DNA of 5,091 nucleotides from Dysgonamonadaceae bacterium (GTDB taxonomy: Bacteria > Bacteroidota > Bacteroidia > Bacteroidales > Azobacteroidaceae). The notes beneath the pieces are model-generated. The model had not been told where the DNA came from. It was given only the letters and a program-made list of their open reading frames with translations, and ran no database searches. The first letter of the stretch is position 1. Each line of letters starts with the position of its first letter. Both the position numbers and the translations under genes were made by a program. The stretch spans positions 1-5,091 of the forward strand of contig JAISNS010000055.1 of assembly GCA_031276105.1 (NCBI GenBank). The letters are read 5' to 3'. Below, one piece after another: positions 1-5,091 of the stretch.

Positions 1-65
1 TCTTCGACCTGTTCTCTGGAAATCCCTTTCAATTCTAACTGTTTACTGTCGGTTTGCGTCAACAT
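1..65 (-). CDS. 5' end of a leftward gene, possibly DUF4301 family (partial)
   Basis: Reading leftward from an ATG at 65-63, 21 codons stay open to the window edge. The peptide begins MLTQTDSKQLELKG and continues ISREQVEE. A short polar start followed by a 'GIS.EQVEEQ'-like helix resembles, from memory, the N-terminus of the Bacteroidetes DUF4301 proteins; the family is uncharacterised and this assignment is tentative. The start is supported by a Bacteroidetes-type -7 box 28 bases upstream and by an A/T-rich leader without a Shine-Dalgarno sequence. It is divergent from everything up to 3157. Too little is present to judge domains or function. Confidence 0.55.
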   Translation of the reverse strand, partial: MLTQTDSKQLELKGISREQVE

Positions 66-92
66 CTGATTTATTATTAAAACTAACAGTTG

Positions 93-126
93 CAAAGTTA
101 GCATTAAATTCTCAATTACACACAAA
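93..126 (-). promoter_or_regulatory. Bacteroidetes-type promoter for the leftward gene at 1-65
   Basis: On the minus strand TAACTTTG (100-93) matches the Bacteroidetes -7 consensus TAnnTTTG exactly. A TTTG that could serve as the -33 element lies at 126-123, with a spacer of 22 nt, slightly longer than the usual 19-20. The implied leader would be about 20-25 nt before the ATG at 65. The -7 box and its placement are the strong part; the -33 element is weaker. Confidence 0.5.
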
Positions 127-203
127 CAAGTAAAAATGGCTAATTCTTTTTTGAAGCGCCGGAGAAGGTTGTTGGCTTCGCCTTAAAAAGATTTATCCGA
201 ATA

Positions 204-235
204 TTTGCATAATTTGATTTATTGAATTACATTTG
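204..235 (+). promoter_or_regulatory. Bacteroidetes-type promoter driving the rightward leader and HU-like gene
   Basis: TTTG at 204-207 is followed after 20 nt by TACATTTG at 228-235, matching the Bacteroidetes -33/-7 arrangement (TTTG, about 19-20 nt, TAnnTTTG). Transcription would begin near 240-243, giving a leader of about 320 nt before the ATG at 560. That leader contains the hairpin at 306-326, the AC microsatellite and the large inverted repeat. It is divergent from the promoter at 93-126. Confidence 0.55.
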
Positions 236-266
236 CAGCGGTTTTTGTAAAACAACAACAAAGAAT

Positions 267-388
<122 letters not shown>

Positions 389-395
<7 letters not shown>

Positions 396-532
396 AGGTA
401 AAAGGTACAGGAGGAAGGGTACAAGGGAGGTACAGGATACAAGGTGCAAGGTACAGGATACACGGCTTTGCCGTTCCTGTACCTTTTGCCTTTTACCTTG
501 TACCCGACCTTTTACCTTTTGCCTCTTTTTTT
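389..532 (+). repeat. Large purine/pyrimidine inverted repeat ending in a T7 tract
   Basis: The left half is a degenerate tandem repeat of purine-rich words (AAAGGTAAAAGGTAC, GGTACAGGATACAAGG); the right half (475-524) is its pyrimidine-rich complement. The outer arms 389-406 and 507-524 pair at 17 of 18 positions. The inner arms 448-458 and 475-485 pair perfectly over 11 bp and enclose a small stem, ACGGC-TTT-GCCGT (462-474). Seven T's follow at 526-532. On RNA this would be a long hairpin plus U tract 27 nt before the ATG at 560, so it could act as a terminator or attenuator in the leader, or be a dispersed intergenic repeat. The structure is clear; the role is inferred. Confidence 0.7.
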
Positions 533-559
533 ATAAATCAACTAAATTTTTTATTTATC

Positions 560-1300
560 ATGTCAACAATTTTACACAGAATCAAGGCGTATCTGTTCGA
601 TAACCCCTTGACCAAAGACGACGTAAACGATTACGTCGCAAGAGTGAGTTCGGAAAAATCGTTAAGTATCGAAGACGTTGCTGAAACTGCCGCTTCGCGT
701 GGCGGAGCCGACATTTCGGCACAGGCAATGACCCATGCGGTTAAGTTGTGGATGAAGGAAATGTCGTATCAGTTGTGCGACGGCTTTTCGATCAACACCG
801 GCTGGTTTACCGCTTCGGTTCACATCAAAGGAGTGTTTAACAGCCTGCTGGAAAAGTTCAATCCGCAAAAACATCATGTCCTGTTCGAGTTTCATCAGGG
901 CACGGAATTGCGCAAAGAACTTTCGACGGTAACGGTGGATATTCTTGGGCTGGCCGATTCGGGCATTTCCATTGCACAGGTCGTCGATGTGAAGAGCGGT
1001 TCGGTCAACGACTTGCTTACTCCGGGGCGCAACCTGAAAATCACCGGACACAAGATTCGGGTAGTGGGTGATGAACCGGGCGTGGGCATCCTCTTCCGCA
1101 GTCAGGATGATCCGGATGCCGTTTTCCCGGTGGAAGCGGACGATATTGTGGTCAACAATCCATCGGAAGTGATGATCGTTATTCCCGATTTGATTACGGA
1201 TACGTATAAACTGGAAATCACGACGCAGTTTTCTATGGGAGAACGCCTGCTCAATACTCCCCGGACAGCCGTGTTCGACAAAGTGTTGACGGTGGAATAA
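560..1300 (+). CDS. HU-like DNA-binding and DUF4469 domain protein
   Basis: A 246-residue cytoplasmic protein with no signal peptide or membrane segment. Residues ~1-125 resemble the IHF/HU-like DNA-binding domain of Bacteroidetes proteins (Bvu_2165 type): an N-terminal 'LTKDDVNDYVARV' helix, a central helix 'AVKLWMKEMSYQL', then 'DGFSINTGWFTASVHIKGVFN', here split as DGFSINTGWF and TASVHIKGVFN. Residues ~140-244 match the C-terminal Ig-like DUF4469 domain, with 'VNDLLTPGRNLKITGHKIRVVG' here seen as LLTPGRNLKITGHKIRV (152-168), then 'GVGILF' and 'SEVMIVIPDL'. Family members are multicopy in Bacteroidales and are thought to bind DNA, but the role is not established. The ATG at 560 fits the family's usual N-terminus; the leader is A/T-rich without Shine-Dalgarno. 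The frame stays open upstream to 329 with no further ATG. Expression may depend on the unusual leader at 240-559. Confidence 0.88.
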   Translation: MSTILHRIKAYLFDNPLTKDDVNDYVARVSSEKSLSIEDVAETAASRGGADISAQAMTHAVKLWMKEMSYQLCDGFSINTGWFTASVHIKGVFNSLLEKFNPQKHHVLFEFHQGTELRKELSTVTVDILGLADSGISIAQVVDVKSGSVNDLLTPGRNLKITGHKIRVVGDEPGVGILFRSQDDPDAVFPVEADDIVVNNPSEVMIVIPDLITDTYKLEITTQFSMGERLLNTPRTAVFDKVLTVE

Positions 1301-1308
1301 GCCCGTTC

Positions 1309-1390
1309 CTGTTAGGGCGTCTAACAGCCACGTGTTAGGCAGCCTAACACGGTCGTGTTAGACGGTCTAACAGGTAGCTGTTAGACCGTC
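1309..1390. repeat. Alternating TGTTAG / CTAACA inverted-repeat array
   Basis: TGTTAG occurs at 1310, 1333, 1356 and 1379 (exactly 23 nt apart) and CTAACA at 1321, 1344 and 1367 (also 23 nt apart). The words alternate with 5-nt and 6-nt spacers whose bases differ. Flanking bases co-vary to lengthen stems: CTGTTAG/CTAACAG (1309-1327), CGTGTTAGG/CCTAACACG (1331-1351), and a perfect 13-bp stem 1361-1373/1378-1390. Neighbouring words can also pair alternatively, e.g. 1344-1350 with 1355-1361. It begins 9 bases after the stop of the HU-like gene and ends 48 bases before the next start. It could be a REP-like element, a terminator region or tandem binding sites; I do not recognise it. Confidence 0.85.
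1361..1390 (+). terminator. Possible terminator-like stem after the HU-like gene
   Basis: GACGGTCTAACAG (1361-1373) and CTGTTAGACCGTC (1378-1390) are perfect complements around a 4-nt loop GTAG. The stem is strong enough to stop or stabilise a transcript, but it is followed by GCACCAAC rather than a T tract, so intrinsic termination is doubtful. It is the most stable element of the 1309-1390 array. If it does not terminate, the HU-like and FISUMP genes would be cotranscribed, since no clear TAnnTTTG promoter is visible between them. Confidence 0.3.
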
Positions 1391-1438
1391 GCACCAACAA
1401 AGAAAATTAACAATTATAAATTATAAACAACAATTACA

Positions 1439-3157
1439 ATGAAAAGAAAAATTTTAGTATTATTATCATTTGCGCTTGTTTTGAGCGCCAACCTGCGCGC
1501 ACAAGTCACTATCGGCGCATTGACTGCCCCGGCTTCCGGCGCGCTCGTGGATTTGAACAGCGGAGTTACCGGAGGTCTTGTACTCTCGAATGTAACACTC
1601 GTCAATTTGAAGACAATCCCTTACACTTCGGACTGGTTTCCCGGGATAAACGGGTCAAACAATGATACGAATGTAGACTTTACAGGCGCAATAGTTTACC
1701 ATACCGGCGGAAACAATATCCCGGCCGGTATTTACGTCTGGAATGGAAAGAACTGGACGCCGGTCGGCGAAAATTGCCTGAGCGCCGAAGATTTAACGCT
1801 GACGCTGACCGGAACTCCTTTTGCCAAGGTAAGTGATGATGTTACTTTTTCGGTTTCGAGTAACGCGAGCGCCTTTTGCTCGGACTGTGAAAGGTATGAG
1901 TGGTACAGGAATAGCGGAGGAAGTAGCCCTTATGAAACATCTCCTTTTGCAAGCGGCGCTATCGCTTCGCTCTCCTTCTCCCCTGCCGGAACTTACAATG
2001 TAAAGGTTGTGGCAACCAACGATTATTCCGATCTTCCTGTCGAAGAGGAAGCGACTATTTATGTAACCGAAAGCGATCCTCCTGCCGTATTGATTGACGG
2101 GCAATACAATATTACCGGAGATTTCTGTTATGATGTGAAAGGGCCGAAGCCCGCCGGACAGTCTCAGTCGGTCTATGATTCCCGGACGGACGCTTTTGAC
2201 GGCGGCGCTTTTACGAAAACTTACACGTTTACTTATGCGAACGATTATTCCGAATTGACGGTATTAAATTCCGGCGGTATTATTGAGAGCGTTTCCCAGC
2301 CTGCGAAAACTTCCGGTACCGGTTCCGGTTCCGTCACTTTTACAATTACCTTTGTATCTGATGTAAAAGACAGAGTAATTGCCGCCGCCGCTCCTGTTCC
2401 CGTGCAATTGCTGGTCGGTTTTAAGAATAATAACAACATTATTAAGGTGGCTTATAAAAACATAATACTTATGGATGGTCTTTGCGGATGTCCTGCTCAA
2501 GTACCTGCGAATATTCGTTCTTCCGGTTGGATAACTTTCCAGTGCCATAATCTGGGAGCTATTCATGATATCACTTCCGACGCTGATCTTGCCGGTATTG
2601 ACATTACTAATTTCCGAGGGTATCATGGCGACTGGTATCGCTTTGGGGCAAAGAATGTTTCTCTGGTGAATGACGGGACTTATGAGGGCAATTCAACTGT
2701 TCCTGACTGGACAGTGAATAGTCATCCCGATTATCCTTTTCAGAACGATTCTCAGGATTGGATTGCAGCTAACAATCCCTGTCCTGCCGGTTGGCAATTG
2801 CCGACGAATGATGAGTGGAGCGCTGTAGCCGGCAGCAATACGCTTAAGTGGTATATCGGTAATGTCGGTAGTGATACGGCAAATCCAAGCGGTTGGGGCG
2901 AAGATAATAATAATCCTCCGGCTTGCTGTTATAATCACACTGTGAAACTTGGCGATTACCTTTACCTTCCTGCTGCAGGTGTTCGGAACAACGCCGCTGG
3001 TACCTTGTTCCAACGTGGCGACTACGGCTCCTTTTGGGGTAGTACCGCGAATGGTAACTTCGGCCGAGCCATAAACTTTAGAGGACATGGCCATGAATAC
3101 TCGCCCACGACCCACCGGTCACATGGGGCCTCGGTGCGGTGCGTATCGGCAGAATAA
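1439..3157 (+). CDS. Exported FISUMP-domain protein, candidate DGR target
   Basis: A 572-residue exported protein. Residues 1-21 are a signal peptide (MKRK, hydrophobic LVLLSFALVL, ending 'LRA'), with cleavage expected before QVTIG; no lipobox cysteine is present. Residues 22-113 are the N-terminal segment common in Bacteroidetes FISUMP proteins ('GAIVYHTGG', 'PAGIYVWNGKNWTPVG'). Residues ~119-210 form an Ig/PKD-like domain ('YEWYRNSGG', 'AGTYNVKVVAT'), and ~217-345 a second beta-rich domain containing a short Gly/Ser/Thr linker. The C-terminal FISUMP domain (~353-569) has 'WITFQCHNLGA' (364-374), 'GDWYRFGAKN', 'NPCPAGWQLPTNDEW' (446-460), 'YLPAAGVRNN' (509-518) and 'SVRCV' (565-569). This domain is related to the C-type-lectin-like fold, so a binding role outside the cytoplasm is plausible but unproven. 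Residues 524-564 depart from family consensus as DGR-diversified proteins do. Start choice is fixed by the signal peptide; the leader is A-rich with no Shine-Dalgarno. Confidence 0.88.
   Translation: MKRKILVLLSFALVLSANLRAQVTIGALTAPASGALVDLNSGVTGGLVLSNVTLVNLKTIPYTSDWFPGINGSNNDTNVDFTGAIVYHTGGNNIPAGIYVWNGKNWTPVGENCLSAEDLTLTLTGTPFAKVSDDVTFSVSSNASAFCSDCERYEWYRNSGGSSPYETSPFASGAIASLSFSPAGTYNVKVVATNDYSDLPVEEEATIYVTESDPPAVLIDGQYNITGDFCYDVKGPKPAGQSQSVYDSRTDAFDGGAFTKTYTFTYANDYSELTVLNSGGIIESVSQPAKTSGTGSGSVTFTITFVSDVKDRVIAAAAPVPVQLLVGFKNNNNIIKVAYKNIILMDGLCGCPAQVPANIRSSGWITFQCHNLGAIHDITSDADLAGIDITNFRGYHGDWYRFGAKNVSLVNDGTYEGNSTVPDWTVNSHPDYPFQNDSQDWIAANNPCPAGWQLPTNDEWSAVAGSNTLKWYIGNVGSDTANPSGWGEDNNNPPACCYNHTVKLGDYLYLPAAGVRNNAAGTLFQRGDYGSFWGSTANGNFGRAINFRGHGHEYSPTTHRSHGASVRCVSAE
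2984..3145 (+). other. Candidate DGR variable region (VR) with IMH-like end
   Basis: This covers residues 516-569 of the FISUMP protein. FISUMP proteins usually read here roughly 'GYRN..G.LNN.G..GNYWSST...NA..L.F......NNNR..G.SVRCV'. In this protein the expected Asn/Ser/Tyr positions hold F524, Q525, R526, D528, Y529, S531, F532, G534, F541, G542 and a run of mixed residues 548-564 (R, G, H, G, H, E, Y, S, P, T, T, H, then S, H, A). Of 27 such codons I count 18 ending in C or T, as expected if the template codons were AAC or AAT and only A's were changed. Bases 3124-3144 contain no A and are G/C-rich, as expected of an IMH. No template repeat, reverse transcriptase or avd-type gene is in the window. 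The alternative is ordinary divergence of a FISUMP domain. Confidence 0.55.
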
Positions 3158-3167
3158 ACGCATTCCG

Positions 3168-3202
3168 AATTGCGATCGTCCGGAACCCGGACGGTCGCAA
3201 TT
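3168..3202. other. Strong hairpin/cruciform in the convergent gap, 3' of the candidate VR
   Basis: The arms 3168-3183 and 3187-3202 pair over 16 bp with one T/G position (3176 with 3194; G-U on the plus-strand RNA) around a 3-nt loop. It starts 10 bases after the FISUMP stop codon and 23 bases after the A-free tract. DGR target genes in known phage and bacterial systems carry a hairpin/cruciform just 3' of the VR that helps target homing, and this one fits that position. Neither side has a real T tract, but a bidirectional terminator between the convergent genes is the main alternative, and it could do both. Confidence 0.7.
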
Positions 3203-3232
3203 TAGCGTATATGACAGCAGGGATTATTTCCG

Positions 3233-5071
3233 TCAATTCTTTAATTCCAATACGTAAACGCCTTTTCCTGAAACCGTTATCTCTTTTTTCAAAGAAACCG
3301 TTTTTCCTGAAACAACGTCTTTTCCTTCGGAAGATGTACCGATTATTTCAGCGTATTGCTGCGGGTGCAAGATTTGTTCCTTTTCCGATCCGTTTACGAT
3401 GACTACGACTTTCGAATCGCCGGCTATTCGTGCATAAACATAACATTCGGAATCGTAACCGGGCGCATAATGAAGCAGTTTGCCTTCCGCAACGGCTTTG
3501 TTGGTTTTTCGCCATTGCAAAAGGGTTTGCAAATAATTCCACGCTTCATTTTGCCGATCCGTCCGGCCTTCTTTCGTGAAAGCATTGTCCGCGTCTTCTT
3601 TCCATCCTCCGGGAAAATCTTTGCGAAGATTACCGTCGCCGTCGCTTTTTTCGCCCGACAGTAAGATTTCCGTTCCGTAATAAAGTTGAGGAATCCCGCG
3701 GGTAGTCAGCAGCAACGCGATCGCCTGTTTGAAGCGGTTGAGTCCGCTTTCTCCTTCTTTAGCAAAACGGCTGGTATCGTGATTGTCCAGAAAAATGAGG
3801 ATGTTGTTTAAATCCGGATAGATAAAATCTTGTGCCAAAACTTCGTATATCCTTTTCAACGGATTGTTTTCCGTAGAATGAATGTTGAAAGCCTGATCGC
3901 AGGCGTTCATCCAATTGAAATCCATAACCGTTTGAAGGTTCGACGGATGCTCGTTCAGTTTGGAGTTTTGTTGCCACCACGCCAAGGGCGCAGAATGAAG
4001 GTACCACGATTCGCCGACAATATTGAACTCGGGATATTCGTTTTTCACAGTTTTGCACCATTGAGCGAGGAAATCGAAATCGGCATACGGATGCGTATCG
4101 TGACGAATCCCGTCGATTCGAGCCTGTTCGATCCACCATATACTGTTTTGAATCAGATATGTAGCCAAAAGCGGATTCCGCTGATTCAGGTCGGGCATTT
4201 CCGGAACAAACCAGCCGTTGACCATTCCGTCTATTTCCGATTGCGGGGCGTGAACGTCCATGACCGTATATAAATTGTGGGTTGTCGGAACAAATCCGTT
4301 CGGATGATTCAGCCAGTCGGCAGTCGGCAAATCTTCCATCCACCAATGCCGGCTTCCGCAATGGTTGTAAATCATGTCCATCACCACTTTCATTCCTTTG
4401 TTATGGATGTTTTCAATCAAGCGGAAATAATCGTCATTACTGCCCAAACGTTGATCGACTTGGTAAAAATCGGTAATCGCATAGCCGTGATACGAACCTT
4501 GCGGCATTTTGTTTTCCAATACGGGATTCAGCCAGATTGTTGTAACTCCCAAATCGCCGATATAATCCAAATGCTGATTGATTCCCGCCAAATCGCCGCC
4601 ATGACGGGCGAAAGGCTCATCCCGATTCACGGCAACGTCCTCCCAATTGTCGTTGGACGTATCGCCGTTGGCAAAACGGTCGGGCATAATCAGGTAAAGC
4701 ACATCCGAAGGATTGAAGCCTTGAGCGCCTTTGGAAGAGGCGCGCGCTTTCAATTCAAATGGTTGGATGAACTGTTTTTTGCCGTCAATAAAAGTAAGAT
4801 TCAGTTGACCCGGTTGTGCTTCTTTTCCTATTTTCAAATAGAGAAACAGGTAATTCGGATTTTCTACTTTGACAATCCGGTTTAATTGAACGCCGGCATA
4901 ATTCAATTTTACTTCGGCATTTCCGATGTTTTTCCCGTGAACCAACAGTTGTAATTCGGAGTTTTTCATTCCCGTCCACCAAAAAGCAGGCTCTATCCGA
5001 ACAGGAAATGAAGAAAACGGGAAAAAGAATAAGAAGAATGAAAACAGCAATAATACGTTTATCTTTTTCAT
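3233..5071 (-). CDS. Secreted GH13 alpha-glucan hydrolase, SusA/neopullulanase-like
   Basis: A 612-residue enzyme predicted to cleave alpha-1,4 (and possibly alpha-1,6) bonds in starch-derived or cyclic maltooligosaccharides. Residues 1-~22 are a signal peptide (MKK plus a Leu/Phe-rich core, no lipobox Cys), implying a periplasmic location as for SusA. Residues ~25-110 are the cyclomaltodextrinase N-terminal domain ('RIEPAFWWTGM'). The GH13 barrel shows the Ca-site-type 'MPDRFANGD' (129-137), 'HGGDLAGI' (157-164), region I 'DMIYNH' (232-237), region II 'GIRHD' with nucleophile D325, region III 'VGESW' with acid E354, and region IV 'FLDNHD' with D432. 'MPDLN' (292-296) is also present. Residues ~530-612 fit the family's C-terminal beta domain. 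All catalytic residues are intact and the length is close to Bacteroides SusA (about 617). The ATG at 5071 precedes the signal peptide directly; its leader is A-rich without Shine-Dalgarno. It is convergent with the FISUMP gene. Whether sus genes lie upstream cannot be seen. Confidence 0.93.
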   Translation of the reverse strand: MKKINVLLLFSFFLFFFPFSSFPVRIEPAFWWTGMKNSELQLLVHGKNIGNAEVKLNYAGVQLNRIVKVENPNYLFLYLKIGKEAQPGQLNLTFIDGKKQFIQPFELKARASSKGAQGFNPSDVLYLIMPDRFANGDTSNDNWEDVAVNRDEPFARHGGDLAGINQHLDYIGDLGVTTIWLNPVLENKMPQGSYHGYAITDFYQVDQRLGSNDDYFRLIENIHNKGMKVVMDMIYNHCGSRHWWMEDLPTADWLNHPNGFVPTTHNLYTVMDVHAPQSEIDGMVNGWFVPEMPDLNQRNPLLATYLIQNSIWWIEQARIDGIRHDTHPYADFDFLAQWCKTVKNEYPEFNIVGESWYLHSAPLAWWQQNSKLNEHPSNLQTVMDFNWMNACDQAFNIHSTENNPLKRIYEVLAQDFIYPDLNNILIFLDNHDTSRFAKEGESGLNRFKQAIALLLTTRGIPQLYYGTEILLSGEKSDGDGNLRKDFPGGWKEDADNAFTKEGRTDRQNEAWNYLQTLLQWRKTNKAVAEGKLLHYAPGYDSECYVYARIAGDSKVVVIVNGSEKEQILHPQQYAEIIGTSSEGKDVVSGKTVSLKKEITVSGKGVYVLELKN

Positions 5072-5091
5072 TTTTTATTTGAATTTGTTTT

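Noticed and set aside
136..186. A 16-codon ORF encoding a very basic peptide (MANSFLKRRRRLLASP) in the divergent region
   Set aside because: No promoter or ribosome site supports it on the plus strand, it lies upstream of the predicted promoter at 204-235, and such short ORFs occur by chance.
1051..1089. Leftward ORFs at 662-1051 and 895-1089
   Set aside because: They are antisense shadows of the HU-like/DUF4469 gene, which matches its family along its whole length.
1309..1390. CRISPR array
   Set aside because: The repeated words are only 6 nt with 5-6 nt spacers, far shorter than CRISPR repeats and spacers, and no cas gene is present.
3168..3202. Classical intrinsic terminator for either convergent gene
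   Set aside because: The stem is strong, but only three T's follow it on the plus strand and none on the minus strand, so I did not call it a terminator; termination remains possible.
3139..3402. Rightward 87-codon ORF over the FISUMP stop codon and the GH13 3' end
   Set aside because: It overlaps two well-supported genes, runs through the hairpin at 3168-3202 and shows no recognisable domain.
3759..4361. Leftward 200-codon ORF inside the GH13 gene, and rightward ORFs at 3830-4273 and 4277-4885
   Set aside because: They are other-frame readings of the GH13 gene, whose catalytic motifs are intact through the whole region; their products are rich in Arg/Cys/Ser without domain patterns.

Overview
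The window looks like chromosomal DNA of a member of the Bacteroidetes, most likely the order Bacteroidales. Three things point there: a SusA-type neopullulanase with a signal peptide, a two-domain HU-like/DUF4469 protein, and a secreted FISUMP-type protein beginning with the Bacteroidetes-typical 'QVTIG' mature end. Starts have A/T-rich leaders without Shine-Dalgarno sequences, and two sites match the Bacteroidetes -7 promoter box TAnnTTTG. I cannot name a genus.

Layout. Bases 1-65 hold the first 21 codons of a leftward gene running off the edge (possibly DUF4301). A divergent promoter region follows (93-235). The next ~320 bases are an unusual leader: a 9-bp hairpin, a 39-nt (AC)n microsatellite, and a large purine/pyrimidine inverted repeat ending in seven T's. 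Then comes a rightward HU-like DNA-binding/DUF4469 gene (560-1300). Bases 1309-1390 carry a regular array of alternating TGTTAG and CTAACA words that can fold into several hairpins. A rightward gene for a 572-residue secreted FISUMP protein follows (1439-3157). A strong hairpin (3168-3202) lies in the 75-bp gap before the convergent leftward GH13 gene (3233-5071).

Most interesting point. The last ~55 residues of the FISUMP protein, just before the conserved SVRCV end, look like the variable region of a diversity-generating retroelement (DGR) target. Positions usually occupied by Asn, Ser or Tyr in this fold hold mixed residues, mostly in codons ending in C or T, as A-directed mutagenesis of AAY template codons would give. 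A 21-nt A-free G/C-rich tract (IMH-like) comes right after, then a strong hairpin 23 nt further on. No reverse transcriptase, accessory gene or template repeat is in the window, so this would be a remote target served from elsewhere in the genome. This is inference, not proof.

The genes do not form an obvious pathway. The GH13 enzyme is predicted to act on alpha-glucans in the periplasm. The FISUMP protein is probably exported, with its lectin-like C-terminal domain as a possible binding surface. The HU-like protein is cytoplasmic and possibly nucleoid-associated. The AC microsatellite in the HU-like gene's leader and the candidate hypervariable domain in the next gene could each create cell-to-cell variation, but nothing in the window shows that they are linked.
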